64,000 nucleotides of DNA, from NCBI GenBank assembly GCA_937981555.1, contig CALJOK010000010.1, positions 1 to 64,000 of the forward strand, given 5' to 3'. The translations under genes and the position numbers were made by a program. How positions within the stretch are numbered: position 1 is the first letter of the stretch; each line of letters starts with the position of its first letter. Positions 7,595 to 16,600 of this stretch are shown in pieces. The notes below the pieces were generated by a model. That model was not told where the DNA came from, ran no database searches, and saw only the letters and a list, made by a program, of their open reading frames with translations. This DNA is from an uncultured Saprospiraceae bacterium. Its GTDB lineage: Bacteria; Bacteroidota; Bacteroidia; Chitinophagales; Saprospiraceae.

Positions 7595-8929
7595 ATGGTG
7601 GATTTCATGGAAATTATTTTCTTAGGGGTAGGATTGTTTATTGGAGCGATTGCAGCTTGGTTTATTGCAAAATATAAATTTACCAGTCAGAGTGGGAGTC
7701 TTCCACTCGATGAAGTAAATGAAAAATATGTACTAAAAGAAGTGCATGATTCCATCCAAAATCAAGCTGATTTATTTCGAGATGATTTGTTGGAAAAAGA
7801 ACAAGAATTACGAAAACTAGGTAGCCAACTTTCGGCTAGGGAAAATGAGATTTTAAATATCAATGAGAAATTAGTTTCGCAAAAGTCAGAAGTTGAAAAC
7901 CTTCAGCAACGTTTTCAAACTGAATTTGAAAATATAGCCAACCGATTATTGGAAGAAAAAAGTCAAAAGTTTTCTCAACAAAATCAATTACAACTCAATC
8001 ATATTTTAAATCCTTTAAAAGAAAAAATCCAAGAATTTGAGACTGGTGTCAATGCGCGTTTTTTGGAAGAAACTCGAGATAGAATTTCTCTAAAAAAAGA
8101 AATTGAGCAACTACGAGATTTAAATATGCAATTAAGTTTAGATGCTAATAATTTAGCTTCGGCACTCAAAGGCGAATCAAAAACGCAAGGCGATTGGGGT
8201 GAGTTTAGATTGGAAATGATTTTGGAAAAAGCGGGTTTGCAAAAAGACATTCACTATGTAACTCAAACGAGTTTTAAAGATCATGAGGGAAAAGAAAAAC
8301 GGCCAGATTTTATTATAAATTTACCTGAGGGGAAACATTTAATTATTGATTCAAAAGTTTCTTTGACTGCTTACGAAAAATATTTTAACGCAGATACTGA
8401 AGAAAAAAAAGTTAAGCACCTCAAACGTCATATCGATAGTACTCGTCAACACATCAAAGACTTGAATAAGAAAAATTACCAGCAATTGTATCAAATCAAT
8501 TCGCCTGATTATTTATTGATGTTTGTGCCAATTGAACCAGCTTTTAATTTAGCGGTAACTAAGGATAAAAAATTATTTCTGGAAGCACTAGATCGGAATA
8601 TTGTGATGGTGACCACTTCTACCCTTTTGGCAACAATGCGAACAGTTGCTTACATTTGGAAACAAGAAAAACAGAAAAATTCGGTCATCGAAATTGCTCG
8701 ACAAAGTGGTTTACTCTATGATAAATTTGTCAATTTTGTAGATGACTTAAAAGGGATTGGTCATCGAATTGATGGAGCAAAAAATGCGTATGATGATGCG
8801 ATGAATAAGCTAGTTGATTCGAAAAAATTTGGCGACACCTTGATTGGGCGAGCAGAACGAATTAAAGAATTGGGCGCAAAAACAAATAAAGCATTACCAA
8901 AAGAATTGACCGATTTAGTTGACAGCTAA
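7595..8929 (+). CDS. rmuC: DNA recombination protein RmuC
   Basis: 444 residues, close to the usual family length. An N-terminal membrane anchor (about residues 5-24, IIFLGVGLFIGAIAAWFI) is followed by a long coiled coil (about 55-190) and then the conserved RmuC core: QGDWGEFRLEMILEKAGL, RPDFIINLPEGKHLIIDSK, LKRHIDSTRQHIKDL, LLMFVPIEPAF and the WKQEKQ region. The core resembles a PD-(D/E)XK nuclease, with the IDSK motif as its catalytic strand. RmuC limits inversions at short inverted repeats. An alternative ATG lies 12 bases downstream. It ends next to a large palindrome shared with convergent coaE. Confidence 0.95.
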   Translation: MVDFMEIIFLGVGLFIGAIAAWFIAKYKFTSQSGSLPLDEVNEKYVLKEVHDSIQNQADLFRDDLLEKEQELRKLGSQLSARENEILNINEKLVSQKSEVENLQQRFQTEFENIANRLLEEKSQKFSQQNQLQLNHILNPLKEKIQEFETGVNARFLEETRDRISLKKEIEQLRDLNMQLSLDANNLASALKGESKTQGDWGEFRLEMILEKAGLQKDIHYVTQTSFKDHEGKEKRPDFIINLPEGKHLIIDSKVSLTAYEKYFNADTEEKKVKHLKRHIDSTRQHIKDLNKKNYQQLYQINSPDYLLMFVPIEPAFNLAVTKDKKLFLEALDRNIVMVTTSTLLATMRTVAYIWKQEKQKNSVIEIARQSGLLYDKFVNFVDDLKGIGHRIDGAKNAYDDAMNKLVDSKKFGDTLIGRAERIKELGAKTNKALPKELTDLVDS

Positions 8930-8935
8930 AATAAA

Positions 8936-9067
8936 AAACACGTAGTGGTCTCCTTTAGCTGACCTAAAAAAATGGAGCAAAGTGACTAATTAAAAAATCA
9001 GAAACTTTAATTGAAAAAATCGCTTTGCTCTTTTTTCAGGTCAGCTAAAGCAGACGGCTACGTGTTT
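8936..9067. repeat. 132-bp imperfect palindrome between convergent rmuC and coaE
   Basis: Nested arms pair outward to inward: AAACACGTAG (8936-8945) with CTACGTGTTT (9058-9067); CTTTAGCTGACCT (8953-8965) with AGGTCAGCTAAAG (9038-9050); GAGCAAAGTGA (8975-8985) with TCGCTTTGCTC (9020-9030). The innermost arm is followed by six T, so it can end transcription, but the size and outer arms are far beyond a normal terminator. Confidence 0.75.
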
Positions 9068-9071
9068 ATTG

Positions 9072-9653
9072 TTACGAAAATCTCAGATGCAATTTATGCA
9101 CCTGCTGCACCAACGACTTATCCCCATCATTAATAATCACAAACTGCGCTAATTTTAATTTCTCAAATTCAGACATCTGTTTATCAATTCTAGCTTCTAC
9201 TTCCTCCCGAGTTGTCCCATCTCTTTTGATCACTCTTTGAATTCTAGTTTCCTTAGGTGCCCACACCGTGATCAAATAATCTAGCGCTTGAAAACTTCCA
9301 CTTTCAATCAGCAAGGCAGCTTCTTTCAAAGTATAGGGAACTAATGATTGAGCTTGTTGCCAAAGAATACCATCCTTCGCGACAGCTGGATGAACCAAAC
9401 CGTTCAATTGTTCTAATTTCTTTTTGTCTTTAAAAACAATACTGGCGATGTGTTGCCGATTCAAAGCACCATCGTCAAAGTAAGATTCATCGCCGAGCAA
9501 ATTCTTAATTTCATGAACCAACTCTTTATTTTCAATCATCAGGGCTTTCGCTCGATCATCAGCATAGTAAACTGGAATCCTTAAAGATTCAAATATTTTA
9601 CAAACAGTAGTTTTTCCACTACCAATGCCTCCGGTGATTCCTATTTTTTTCAT
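9072..9653 (-). CDS. coaE: Dephospho-CoA kinase
   Basis: Phosphorylates dephospho-CoA in the last step of coenzyme A synthesis. The start chosen is MKKIGITGGIGSGKTT, giving 193 residues, the normal family size; the open frame extends 32 residues upstream through non-conserved sequence. P-loop GGIGSGKT lies at residues 8-15, with YYADDRAKALM carrying the catalytic Asp-Asp motif, LNGLVHPAV the substrate-binding His-Pro, and AALLIESG. The C-terminus has RIQRVIKRDGTTREEVEARI. It converges on rmuC and is read towards the palindrome, which may end it. Confidence 0.95.
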   Translation of the reverse strand: MKKIGITGGIGSGKTTVCKIFESLRIPVYYADDRAKALMIENKELVHEIKNLLGDESYFDDGALNRQHIASIVFKDKKKLEQLNGLVHPAVAKDGILWQQAQSLVPYTLKEAALLIESGSFQALDYLITVWAPKETRIQRVIKRDGTTREEVEARIDKQMSEFEKLKLAQFVIINDGDKSLVQQVHKLHLRFS

Positions 9654-9910
9654 ATTCAAATTTAAACTAATTGTATAAAGGTTTTGATAAAAGTAAAATT
9701 CGCTGCACGAACTTAATAGAATTATTACAAAATGAAAGCAAATAAACAAAGTCAGCGGTTAAATTAAAATTTTCTTTTTATATAAAAATGAATTTATTAA
9801 TTTGAGGAACAGAAAGACCAACCATTTCTGATTTTTATTCGTGTAATTAAATAGTAAAAACTTAACTTACACATTCGAAATATTTTTTCACAACAGCAAA
9901 AATCCACCAA

Positions 9911-10942
9911 GTGTTGAAATCAATTTTACAAAAAATAACATTGACTTGTTTTGCTTCCACTTTTGCAATTATGCTGTTGGGGCAAGACATTCATTTTTCA
10001 CAATCTCATTTCTCTCCTTTAAATATAAGTCCGGGGCTTGCAGGTATGTTTTCAGAAGATGTTCGAATTATGGGAAGTTATCGGTCGCAATGGCAATCGG
10101 TTCCTGTTCCATATCTAACTTTTTCAGGAGCAGCTGATATGAAATTATCCAACTTGATTCGTGGAAATGATAAACTTTCTCTCGCGGGAGGTGTCCATTT
10201 TAATTATGACCAAGCTGGTGATTCAGAATTAAGTTTATCTTCTTTTGGAGTAACAGGTGCGCTTCATTATAAAATTAATGACATGAATACCTTGAGCGTT
10301 GGAGTTCAATCGGTAGCTTCTCAACGATCATTTTCTATTTCAAATTTACAATTCAACAATCAATTTGATGGAGAATTATTTGATCCAACTAGAGATAGCA
10401 AAGAAAATTTCTCCAATGAAAATAAAGCCTTCGTTGATGTAAATGCAGGAGTAAGCTGGATTTTACAAAAAGAAGATAATCGAAGTCAAGCAATTGCTGG
10501 AATTGGTGCCTATCATTTAACTGGTCCAGTTCAAAGTTTTAAGGATGATCCAGATTCACAGTTGCCGATGAGGCTTTCCATCTATTCAGGAGGAGTAATT
10601 CAAGTGCATCCAAAATGGGATATTGTTATTCATGCCTTAGGACAAATACAAGGACCTTATGAACAATTTTTAGTTGGGAGTGCAGGTCGTTATCATATAA
10701 GTGAGGCAAAAGGAAAAGAAGTAGCTATTCAAATTGGTACTTCATTTCGTATCGGTGATGCGGTTATTCCAACCTTTGAATTACATTATGCTGCTTGGAA
10801 AATTGGCGTGAGTTACGATACGAATATCTCTGCTTTTGATGCAGCAACTAATGGAAATGGTGGAATCGAAATTGGAGTAATGTACACCATCACCAATGTT
10901 AAAGAATGTGTCAAGATAATTGAGTCTTGTCCTGTTTTTTAA
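9911..10942 (+). CDS. PorP/SprF family T9SS outer-membrane protein
   Basis: 343 residues with the PorP/SprF pattern: signal peptide ending LLGQ, then DIHFSQSHFSPLNISPGLAG, YRSQWQSVPVPYLTFSGAAD and repeated amphipathic strands of an outer-membrane barrel. Family members work with the T9SS to deliver or anchor proteins that carry type B sorting domains, as SprF does for SprB. The start is GTG 9911, with TTG 9914 as an alternative. It lies 41 bases before the OmpA-like gene and upstream of a giant type B adhesin, which supports a dedicated export trio. Confidence 0.92.
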   Translation: MLKSILQKITLTCFASTFAIMLLGQDIHFSQSHFSPLNISPGLAGMFSEDVRIMGSYRSQWQSVPVPYLTFSGAADMKLSNLIRGNDKLSLAGGVHFNYDQAGDSELSLSSFGVTGALHYKINDMNTLSVGVQSVASQRSFSISNLQFNNQFDGELFDPTRDSKENFSNENKAFVDVNAGVSWILQKEDNRSQAIAGIGAYHLTGPVQSFKDDPDSQLPMRLSIYSGGVIQVHPKWDIVIHALGQIQGPYEQFLVGSAGRYHISEAKGKEVAIQIGTSFRIGDAVIPTFELHYAAWKIGVSYDTNISAFDAATNGNGGIEIGVMYTITNVKECVKIIESCPVF

Positions 10943-10983
10943 TGGCAATTATATAAAAAGAGTTTTCGCAAACGACATACGTA

Positions 10984-12984
10984 ATGATAAAAAAAATTCA
11001 AAGTCCTTTAATCATATTTTTTCTCGTTTTTTCTTTTTCAAATATTCATGCTCAAACTTTCAAAGCATATGTAAAAGCTGGAGACAAATCGACTCAGCAA
11101 AAAGACTATTATGCTGCGATGGTTTATTTTCAAAATGCATTGGAAATAAAAAATGAATCAGCAGATGTAATTTACAAATTTGCAGATGTCGCTAGACTTT
11201 ATCATAATTATGAATTAGCGGAAGAGTACTACCAAAAAATATTACAACATGAAGAGGCTGACAATTTCCCCTTGATTAATTTTTGGTTAGGAAAAGTGAA
11301 AAAGAATCAAGGTGCTTATGCGGAGGCAATTAGATTTTTTGAAAAATACAATTCGAATGGGAATGGAAATACAGAAATGATCGAGCAAGCAAAATCCGAA
11401 ATCGAAGCTTGCAGGTGGGCCGTAGATTTAATTGCAGTCCCCGAAGACCTTGAAGTTAACCGATTAAATAAAAGAGTCAATTCTAAATATTCAGATTTTG
11501 GAGCGATGATGAAAGGAGATACTTTATTTTATTCTAGTCTTAAATTTCGAAATCCCAAAGACAAAAGTATTCCTGAAAAGAAAATGACTAAGGTGTTGTA
11601 TTCTGTGAATGGCTCAAAAGGACGCCCCATGAAATACAAGTTTAATGATGATAAATTACATACCGCTCATACTGCCTTTAGTCGAAATAAAAAACGAATT
11701 TATTATACTCAATGTGAAAATAAAGGCCGCGTAGAAATTACGTGTACACTTTGTTACAAAGAAAAAGATACCAAAAGAAAAGGTCGATGGAAAAAGAAAA
11801 TTATCAAGCTTCCTAAAAGTATCAACCAAAAAGGTTTTACTGCTACTCATCCTGCTATTGGTTTTGATAAGAAAACAGGAAAAGAACTTTTATATTTTGT
11901 TTCGAATCGTCCTGGAGGAAAAGGTGGTTTAGATATTTGGGTAAGTGAAATTAATGGTAAAAAATTCTCTGACCCAGAAAACGTCGAAAGCATCAATACT
12001 AAATATAATGACCTGACTCCATTCTTCCATGAACCTTCACAAACTTTATATTTTAGCTCTGATGGCTATAAAGGCTTGGGTGGTTTTGATATTTACAAAA
12101 GTAAAAATACAGTTGACGGTTGGACAGACGCTGAGCATTTAGGTTATCCAACGAATAGTAGCTATAATGATATTTACTATACTTTAAGTGCAGATACTTC
12201 GGCTGCATTCTTGGCAAGTAATCGAATTGGATCAATGTATTTAAACAAGGCGAATAAAACTTGCTGCAATGATATTTACAAAATAAACTTCCCGAAAGAA
12301 GTAATGACCGATGAGCCGCCTCCGATTGATTCATTACTAATTGTAGAAGAACCACCAAAACCAATTGCCCCTGTTACTCCTGAATTACCACAAGTTCCAA
12401 CAACTCTGGAGGACTTTTTACCATTGGCATTATACTATGATAATGACGAACCAGATAAACGAACGCGTAAGACATCTACCAAAAAATCTTATGAAGAATC
12501 TTACCTGCCATACGTCAGTCGGAAATATGAATTCATTGATGAATATACCGCCCCATTAGCAGAAGAAAATAAATTTCAAGCAGAAAATGATCTAGTTAAT
12601 TTCTTTGATAACAAAGTTCAAAAGGGGTACGATCATCTCTTTTTGTTTTCCAATATTTTATTAAAAAGATTAAATGATGGCGATCAAGTGGAGATTTTCT
12701 TAAAAGGATTTACAAGTCCACGAGCCAAAACGGATTACAATTTATATTTATCGAAGCGAAGAATTTCCTGTGTGCGAAATCACTTTAAAACTTATGCAGA
12801 TGGAATCTTTCAATCATTTTTGAAATCAGGTCAGTTAATTATTTCTGAAAAACCATTCGGTGAAACAACTGCTTCACAGGGAATTAGTGATGACTTGAAC
12901 GATCAAAGAAATTCCATTTATAGTGTCGAAGCTTCTGTAGAAAGAAGAGTAGAGATTGTTGAAATTAAACGAACTACCAACTAA
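10984..12984 (+). CDS. TPR / PD40-propeller / OmpA-like T9SS-associated protein
   Basis: 666 residues. A signal peptide (ends IHAQ, about residue 24) is followed by TPR-like helices (about 25-130: AYVKAGDKSTQQKDYYAAMVYF). A PD40 beta-propeller has YFVSNRPGGKGGLDIWVSE, LYFSSDGYKGLGGFDIYKS and a third blade ending CCNDIYKINF. A Pro-rich linker (about 440-475) precedes an OmpA-like C-terminus with GFTSPRAKTDYNLYLSKRR and a closing SVEASVERRVEIV. The order matches PorE, which links the T9SS to peptidoglycan. The usual TDxxG of OmpA is TSPRA here, so peptidoglycan binding may be altered. It is probably an operon with the PorP/SprF gene. Confidence 0.88.
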   Translation: MIKKIQSPLIIFFLVFSFSNIHAQTFKAYVKAGDKSTQQKDYYAAMVYFQNALEIKNESADVIYKFADVARLYHNYELAEEYYQKILQHEEADNFPLINFWLGKVKKNQGAYAEAIRFFEKYNSNGNGNTEMIEQAKSEIEACRWAVDLIAVPEDLEVNRLNKRVNSKYSDFGAMMKGDTLFYSSLKFRNPKDKSIPEKKMTKVLYSVNGSKGRPMKYKFNDDKLHTAHTAFSRNKKRIYYTQCENKGRVEITCTLCYKEKDTKRKGRWKKKIIKLPKSINQKGFTATHPAIGFDKKTGKELLYFVSNRPGGKGGLDIWVSEINGKKFSDPENVESINTKYNDLTPFFHEPSQTLYFSSDGYKGLGGFDIYKSKNTVDGWTDAEHLGYPTNSSYNDIYYTLSADTSAAFLASNRIGSMYLNKANKTCCNDIYKINFPKEVMTDEPPPIDSLLIVEEPPKPIAPVTPELPQVPTTLEDFLPLALYYDNDEPDKRTRKTSTKKSYEESYLPYVSRKYEFIDEYTAPLAEENKFQAENDLVNFFDNKVQKGYDHLFLFSNILLKRLNDGDQVEIFLKGFTSPRAKTDYNLYLSKRRISCVRNHFKTYADGIFQSFLKSGQLIISEKPFGETTASQGISDDLNDQRNSIYSVEASVERRVEIVEIKRTTN

Positions 12985-13003
12985 TTTTTTTATTAAGATT
13001 TGA

Positions 13004-13038
13004 AAAAGCCATTCTGAAAAATCAGGATGGCTTTTTTT
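13004..13038 (+). terminator. Terminator after the PorP/OmpA operon
   Basis: AAAGCCATTCTGA pairs with TCAGGATGGCTTT (one mismatch) and is followed by a T-run. It shows that the giant adhesin downstream has a separate transcript. Confidence 0.8.
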
Positions 13039-13658
13039 ATTTCAATTTAATTATTTTTTTCATTAAAAAATGGTTCACCTTTTCTCCCTTAAGGATTAGT
13101 ATTCTATTAGGTCAAAACTACTTTTATATTTTCTCGAAATTTTAACAAAATAAATATTAATAAATTTTGTAATATATATTTTATTAATGTTTACTTTTGT
13201 CCCATATCTTAAAAAAAGAAACTCATCTTAAACACGACTTAAAATTAGATCTATTTAAGTCTATTTATTTACACTATCTAATACTTATATTTATAAAAAA
13301 CTGAAAACCAGCTTTTTATAAAAGCATTACTTTATGTAAAATGCCTATTTTTTAAAACCGTATTTTGAAAAACACTTAAACCTATCAGCAAATGAAAAAT
13401 TTTCATCGCAAAAACCTGTATAAAAAGCTGTCACAAAATCTTTCTATTTTCCTGAATTACATCTCTTATTTGCAATACCATTGTATTATTAAAAATCCTC
13501 TTATCGCCCTAGGGTATAAATTTAATAAAAGGCAAACTTTTCAATTCAACGTCAACCCTCTAAATTTTCCTTTTAAAAGAAATTAAGTAGAGAAGTTAAT
13601 CCCTCAGTCATATCCTTAATAAACGTATTATTTTAATCTGTATAAACCTTATATTGAG
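13039..13658. other. Long non-coding leader region before the giant adhesin
   Basis: About 620 very AT-rich bases. One plausible promoter (13166-13199) would give a leader of about 450 bases. A 64-codon open frame (13392-13586) has low-complexity Asn/Phe/Lys composition and no recognisable motif, so I do not call it a gene. No clear riboswitch fold was recognised. Confidence 0.45.
13166..13199 (+). promoter_or_regulatory. Probable promoter of the giant adhesin
   Basis: TTTG (13166-13169), a 22-base spacer and TACTTTTG (13192-13199) fit the Bacteroidota consensus, with a spacer at the long end of the range. Confidence 0.45.
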
Positions 13659-16600
13659 ATGTCAATAAGTCGACAACTGTCATTGGTCATTTTTATTTGC
13701 TTTGGAATGTTTTCTTCTTCCGCACAAATCACCGTTAACTTCACAGCAGATCAAACCGAAGGATGCGGTTCTGTTCAAGTTAATTTTTGTGATAATTCAT
13801 CTACTACTGGAGGGAGCATAATTTCATGGGCTTGGAGTTTAGGAGGCGTAAATTCTAATAATGAATGCCAAGGAAGAATTTTTGGCTCAGCTGGAAGTTA
13901 TGAAATTTGTTTAACCGTAACTGATAGTGACGGTAATACTGCCACCCTTTGTGAACCTAATTTTATTACAGTACATCCTTTACCCGATCCTGACTTTGAA
14001 TCACCATCTCCCGACGGTTGTATTCCACATACTGCCTCATTCAATTATACTGGAAGTTCGACCAATATTGCAGAATTTATTTGGGGAGTCGAAGGATCGG
14101 CAGGTGTAATAATCAACGATGGAAGTGCTTCTCCAAATGCAGAAAGTACTTACTCCATTGCAGATCAATATAATATTAGTTTGACCGTAACGGATGAAAA
14201 TGGATGTATAAACTTTATTTCCAAAGATGATTTTATCACTACTTATGAACCAACAGTAGTTGATGTTCATGCGGTTGAAACATTTAAATGTGAGCCTCCA
14301 TTTATTGTCAATTTTGTTAATGATAATATTCAACCAAATATGACCTATACGTGGAATTTCGGCAACGGAGTTAATTTTGCTGGTACTACTCCACCACCAG
14401 TTTTATACGGGAGTGACGGAGCTTACACCATAACTGTGATTGGTCAAAATGCCGATACTGATTGTCAAGATACCTTAGTTTTAGAAAATTATATCAACAT
14501 TGGTTATGTGGTAGATTTTACCTTTACTCCTGATCAAGGTTGTGAAGATCTATCAGTAACTTTTACTGACGGATCAGCAGATGCAGCGGACAATGTTAGT
14601 TGGGATTTCGGAGATGGATCAACTCCTTCTACCAACTCAAATCCAACTCATGTTTATCAAAATTCTGGTTTTTATACCGTTACTTTAACTCGTGAAATTG
14701 CTGGTTGTACAGATAGTCATACCACCACAACAGAAATTGAGGTTTTTGCTTTGCCAGATGTTGCTTACAATAATGATAATACTTTAGGTTGTTCAATTCC
14801 TCATTCTGTAAATTTTACAGGAACCTCAGCAGATGCAACTGTTTGGTTATGGGATTTTGGAGATAATACAACAAGTAGTCAGCAAAATCCAAATCATGTT
14901 TATACAGATTTTGGAGTTTATAATGTTACGCTAACGGTAACAAATGCGAATGGCTGTGAAAATGTTATTTCAACTACTAATATTGAATTAGTACAAACGG
15001 AAGCTTCCATCATCAACAACTCATTTTCGGGATGTACTCCTTTGAATATAAATCTGGAAGAAAATTCCACTACTGTTTTACCGATTACCGATTGGCTTTG
15101 GGAAATAAATACTCCTTCAGGACTCTTGACTTCGACAGATCAAACTCCGAATTTTATGATTCCTGATACAGGTTGTTTTGATATCGTTTTGACCGTAACC
15201 AATACATTGGGCTGCTCTGACACTCAAACTTTTGATGATGCCGTTTGCATAGGTGATGATCCATTGGTAAACTTTGAAGCAACTCCTCTAGTAGCATGTG
15301 TTGATGAGCTGGTAAATTTCACAGATTTATCTTCTCCATTTGTCGACACATGGTTTTGGGATTTTGGAAATACACAAACTGATGGTTTACAAAATCCATC
15401 GACATCTTATCCTGATACTGGTTTTTATGATGTGACCTTAGCTGTTTCAGATAAAGGATGTTACGATCAAATAACTTTGACAAACTATATCGAGGTAACT
15501 GCTCCTAAAGCAATTTTCACCATCACTCAAAATTGTGAAACCCCACTCTACATCGAATCAATCAATACTTCAATTGGAGCTGATTCTTACTTTTGGGATT
15601 TTGGAGTAACTGGAGATGATAGTGATACATCGAATTTATTTGAGCCAACTTTCACTTTTCCAGATACAGGAACTTATGTGGTTACTTTGACCACTCAAAA
15701 TTTCACAACAAATTGTACTCACTCTGCAATTCGAACTTTATATATTCATGACCCATTGTCAGTATTTACCGTTTCTGCTACAGAAGGCTGTGTACCGATG
15801 ACTATTTCAGCTATCAATAGTTCTGTCCATGCACAACAATATGAATGGTCTGGAGCTGGAATTACTTTTGCCAACTCTACACTTTCTAATACAAATATTA
15901 CCATGCCTACGCCTGGAACTTATATCGATCTGCAATTAATTGTAACCGATATAAATGGCTGTAAAGATACTACTCAATTTAATGAAACTATTTATGCCAA
16001 TGCAGTTACTGTAGACTTTGATCCAAAATCTATTGGAGGTTGCCAACCTTTTGAAGTAACATTTACAGAAAACTCTTCCAATCTTTTTGCTAATAATATC
16101 CAATGGGATTGGGTGTTTGAAAATAATATAGCAACTGAAACTGGACAAACAGCAACTCATACCTTTGAAAATTTAGGCCAACATCAGGTTGCTTTAACCG
16201 TTACCGATGATTGGGGTTGTGTAGGAAGTTTGGTTGTTCCAACCGCAGTTGAAGTGACTCGACCTATTGCTGACTTTGATGCGGACACCTTAAGTTGTAC
16301 TAATTTTCCAATAAATTTCACCAATAATACTTCTGCATTAAATCCTACTTATAGCTGGGATTTTGGAGATGGAAATTTTTCTACAGAAACTAATCCAATG
16401 CACGTTTTTATGACGGAAGGAATTTACAATCCTTGTCTGACTGTAACCGATGTTTATGGATGTATAGATATTTATTGCTTGGAATATGATATAGTAATTG
16501 CTGATCCAGTTGCCAGCTTTCTTTTAGATACCAGTTATGCATCTTGTCCTCCATTGGTCGTAAATTTTGAAAATACTTCAGAAAATGCAACGACATTCCA

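Noticed and set aside
13392-13586. 64-codon plus-strand open frame before the adhesin
   Set aside because: Composition is low-complexity Asn/Phe/Lys/Tyr as in random AT-rich DNA, with no signal, motif or promoter of its own.
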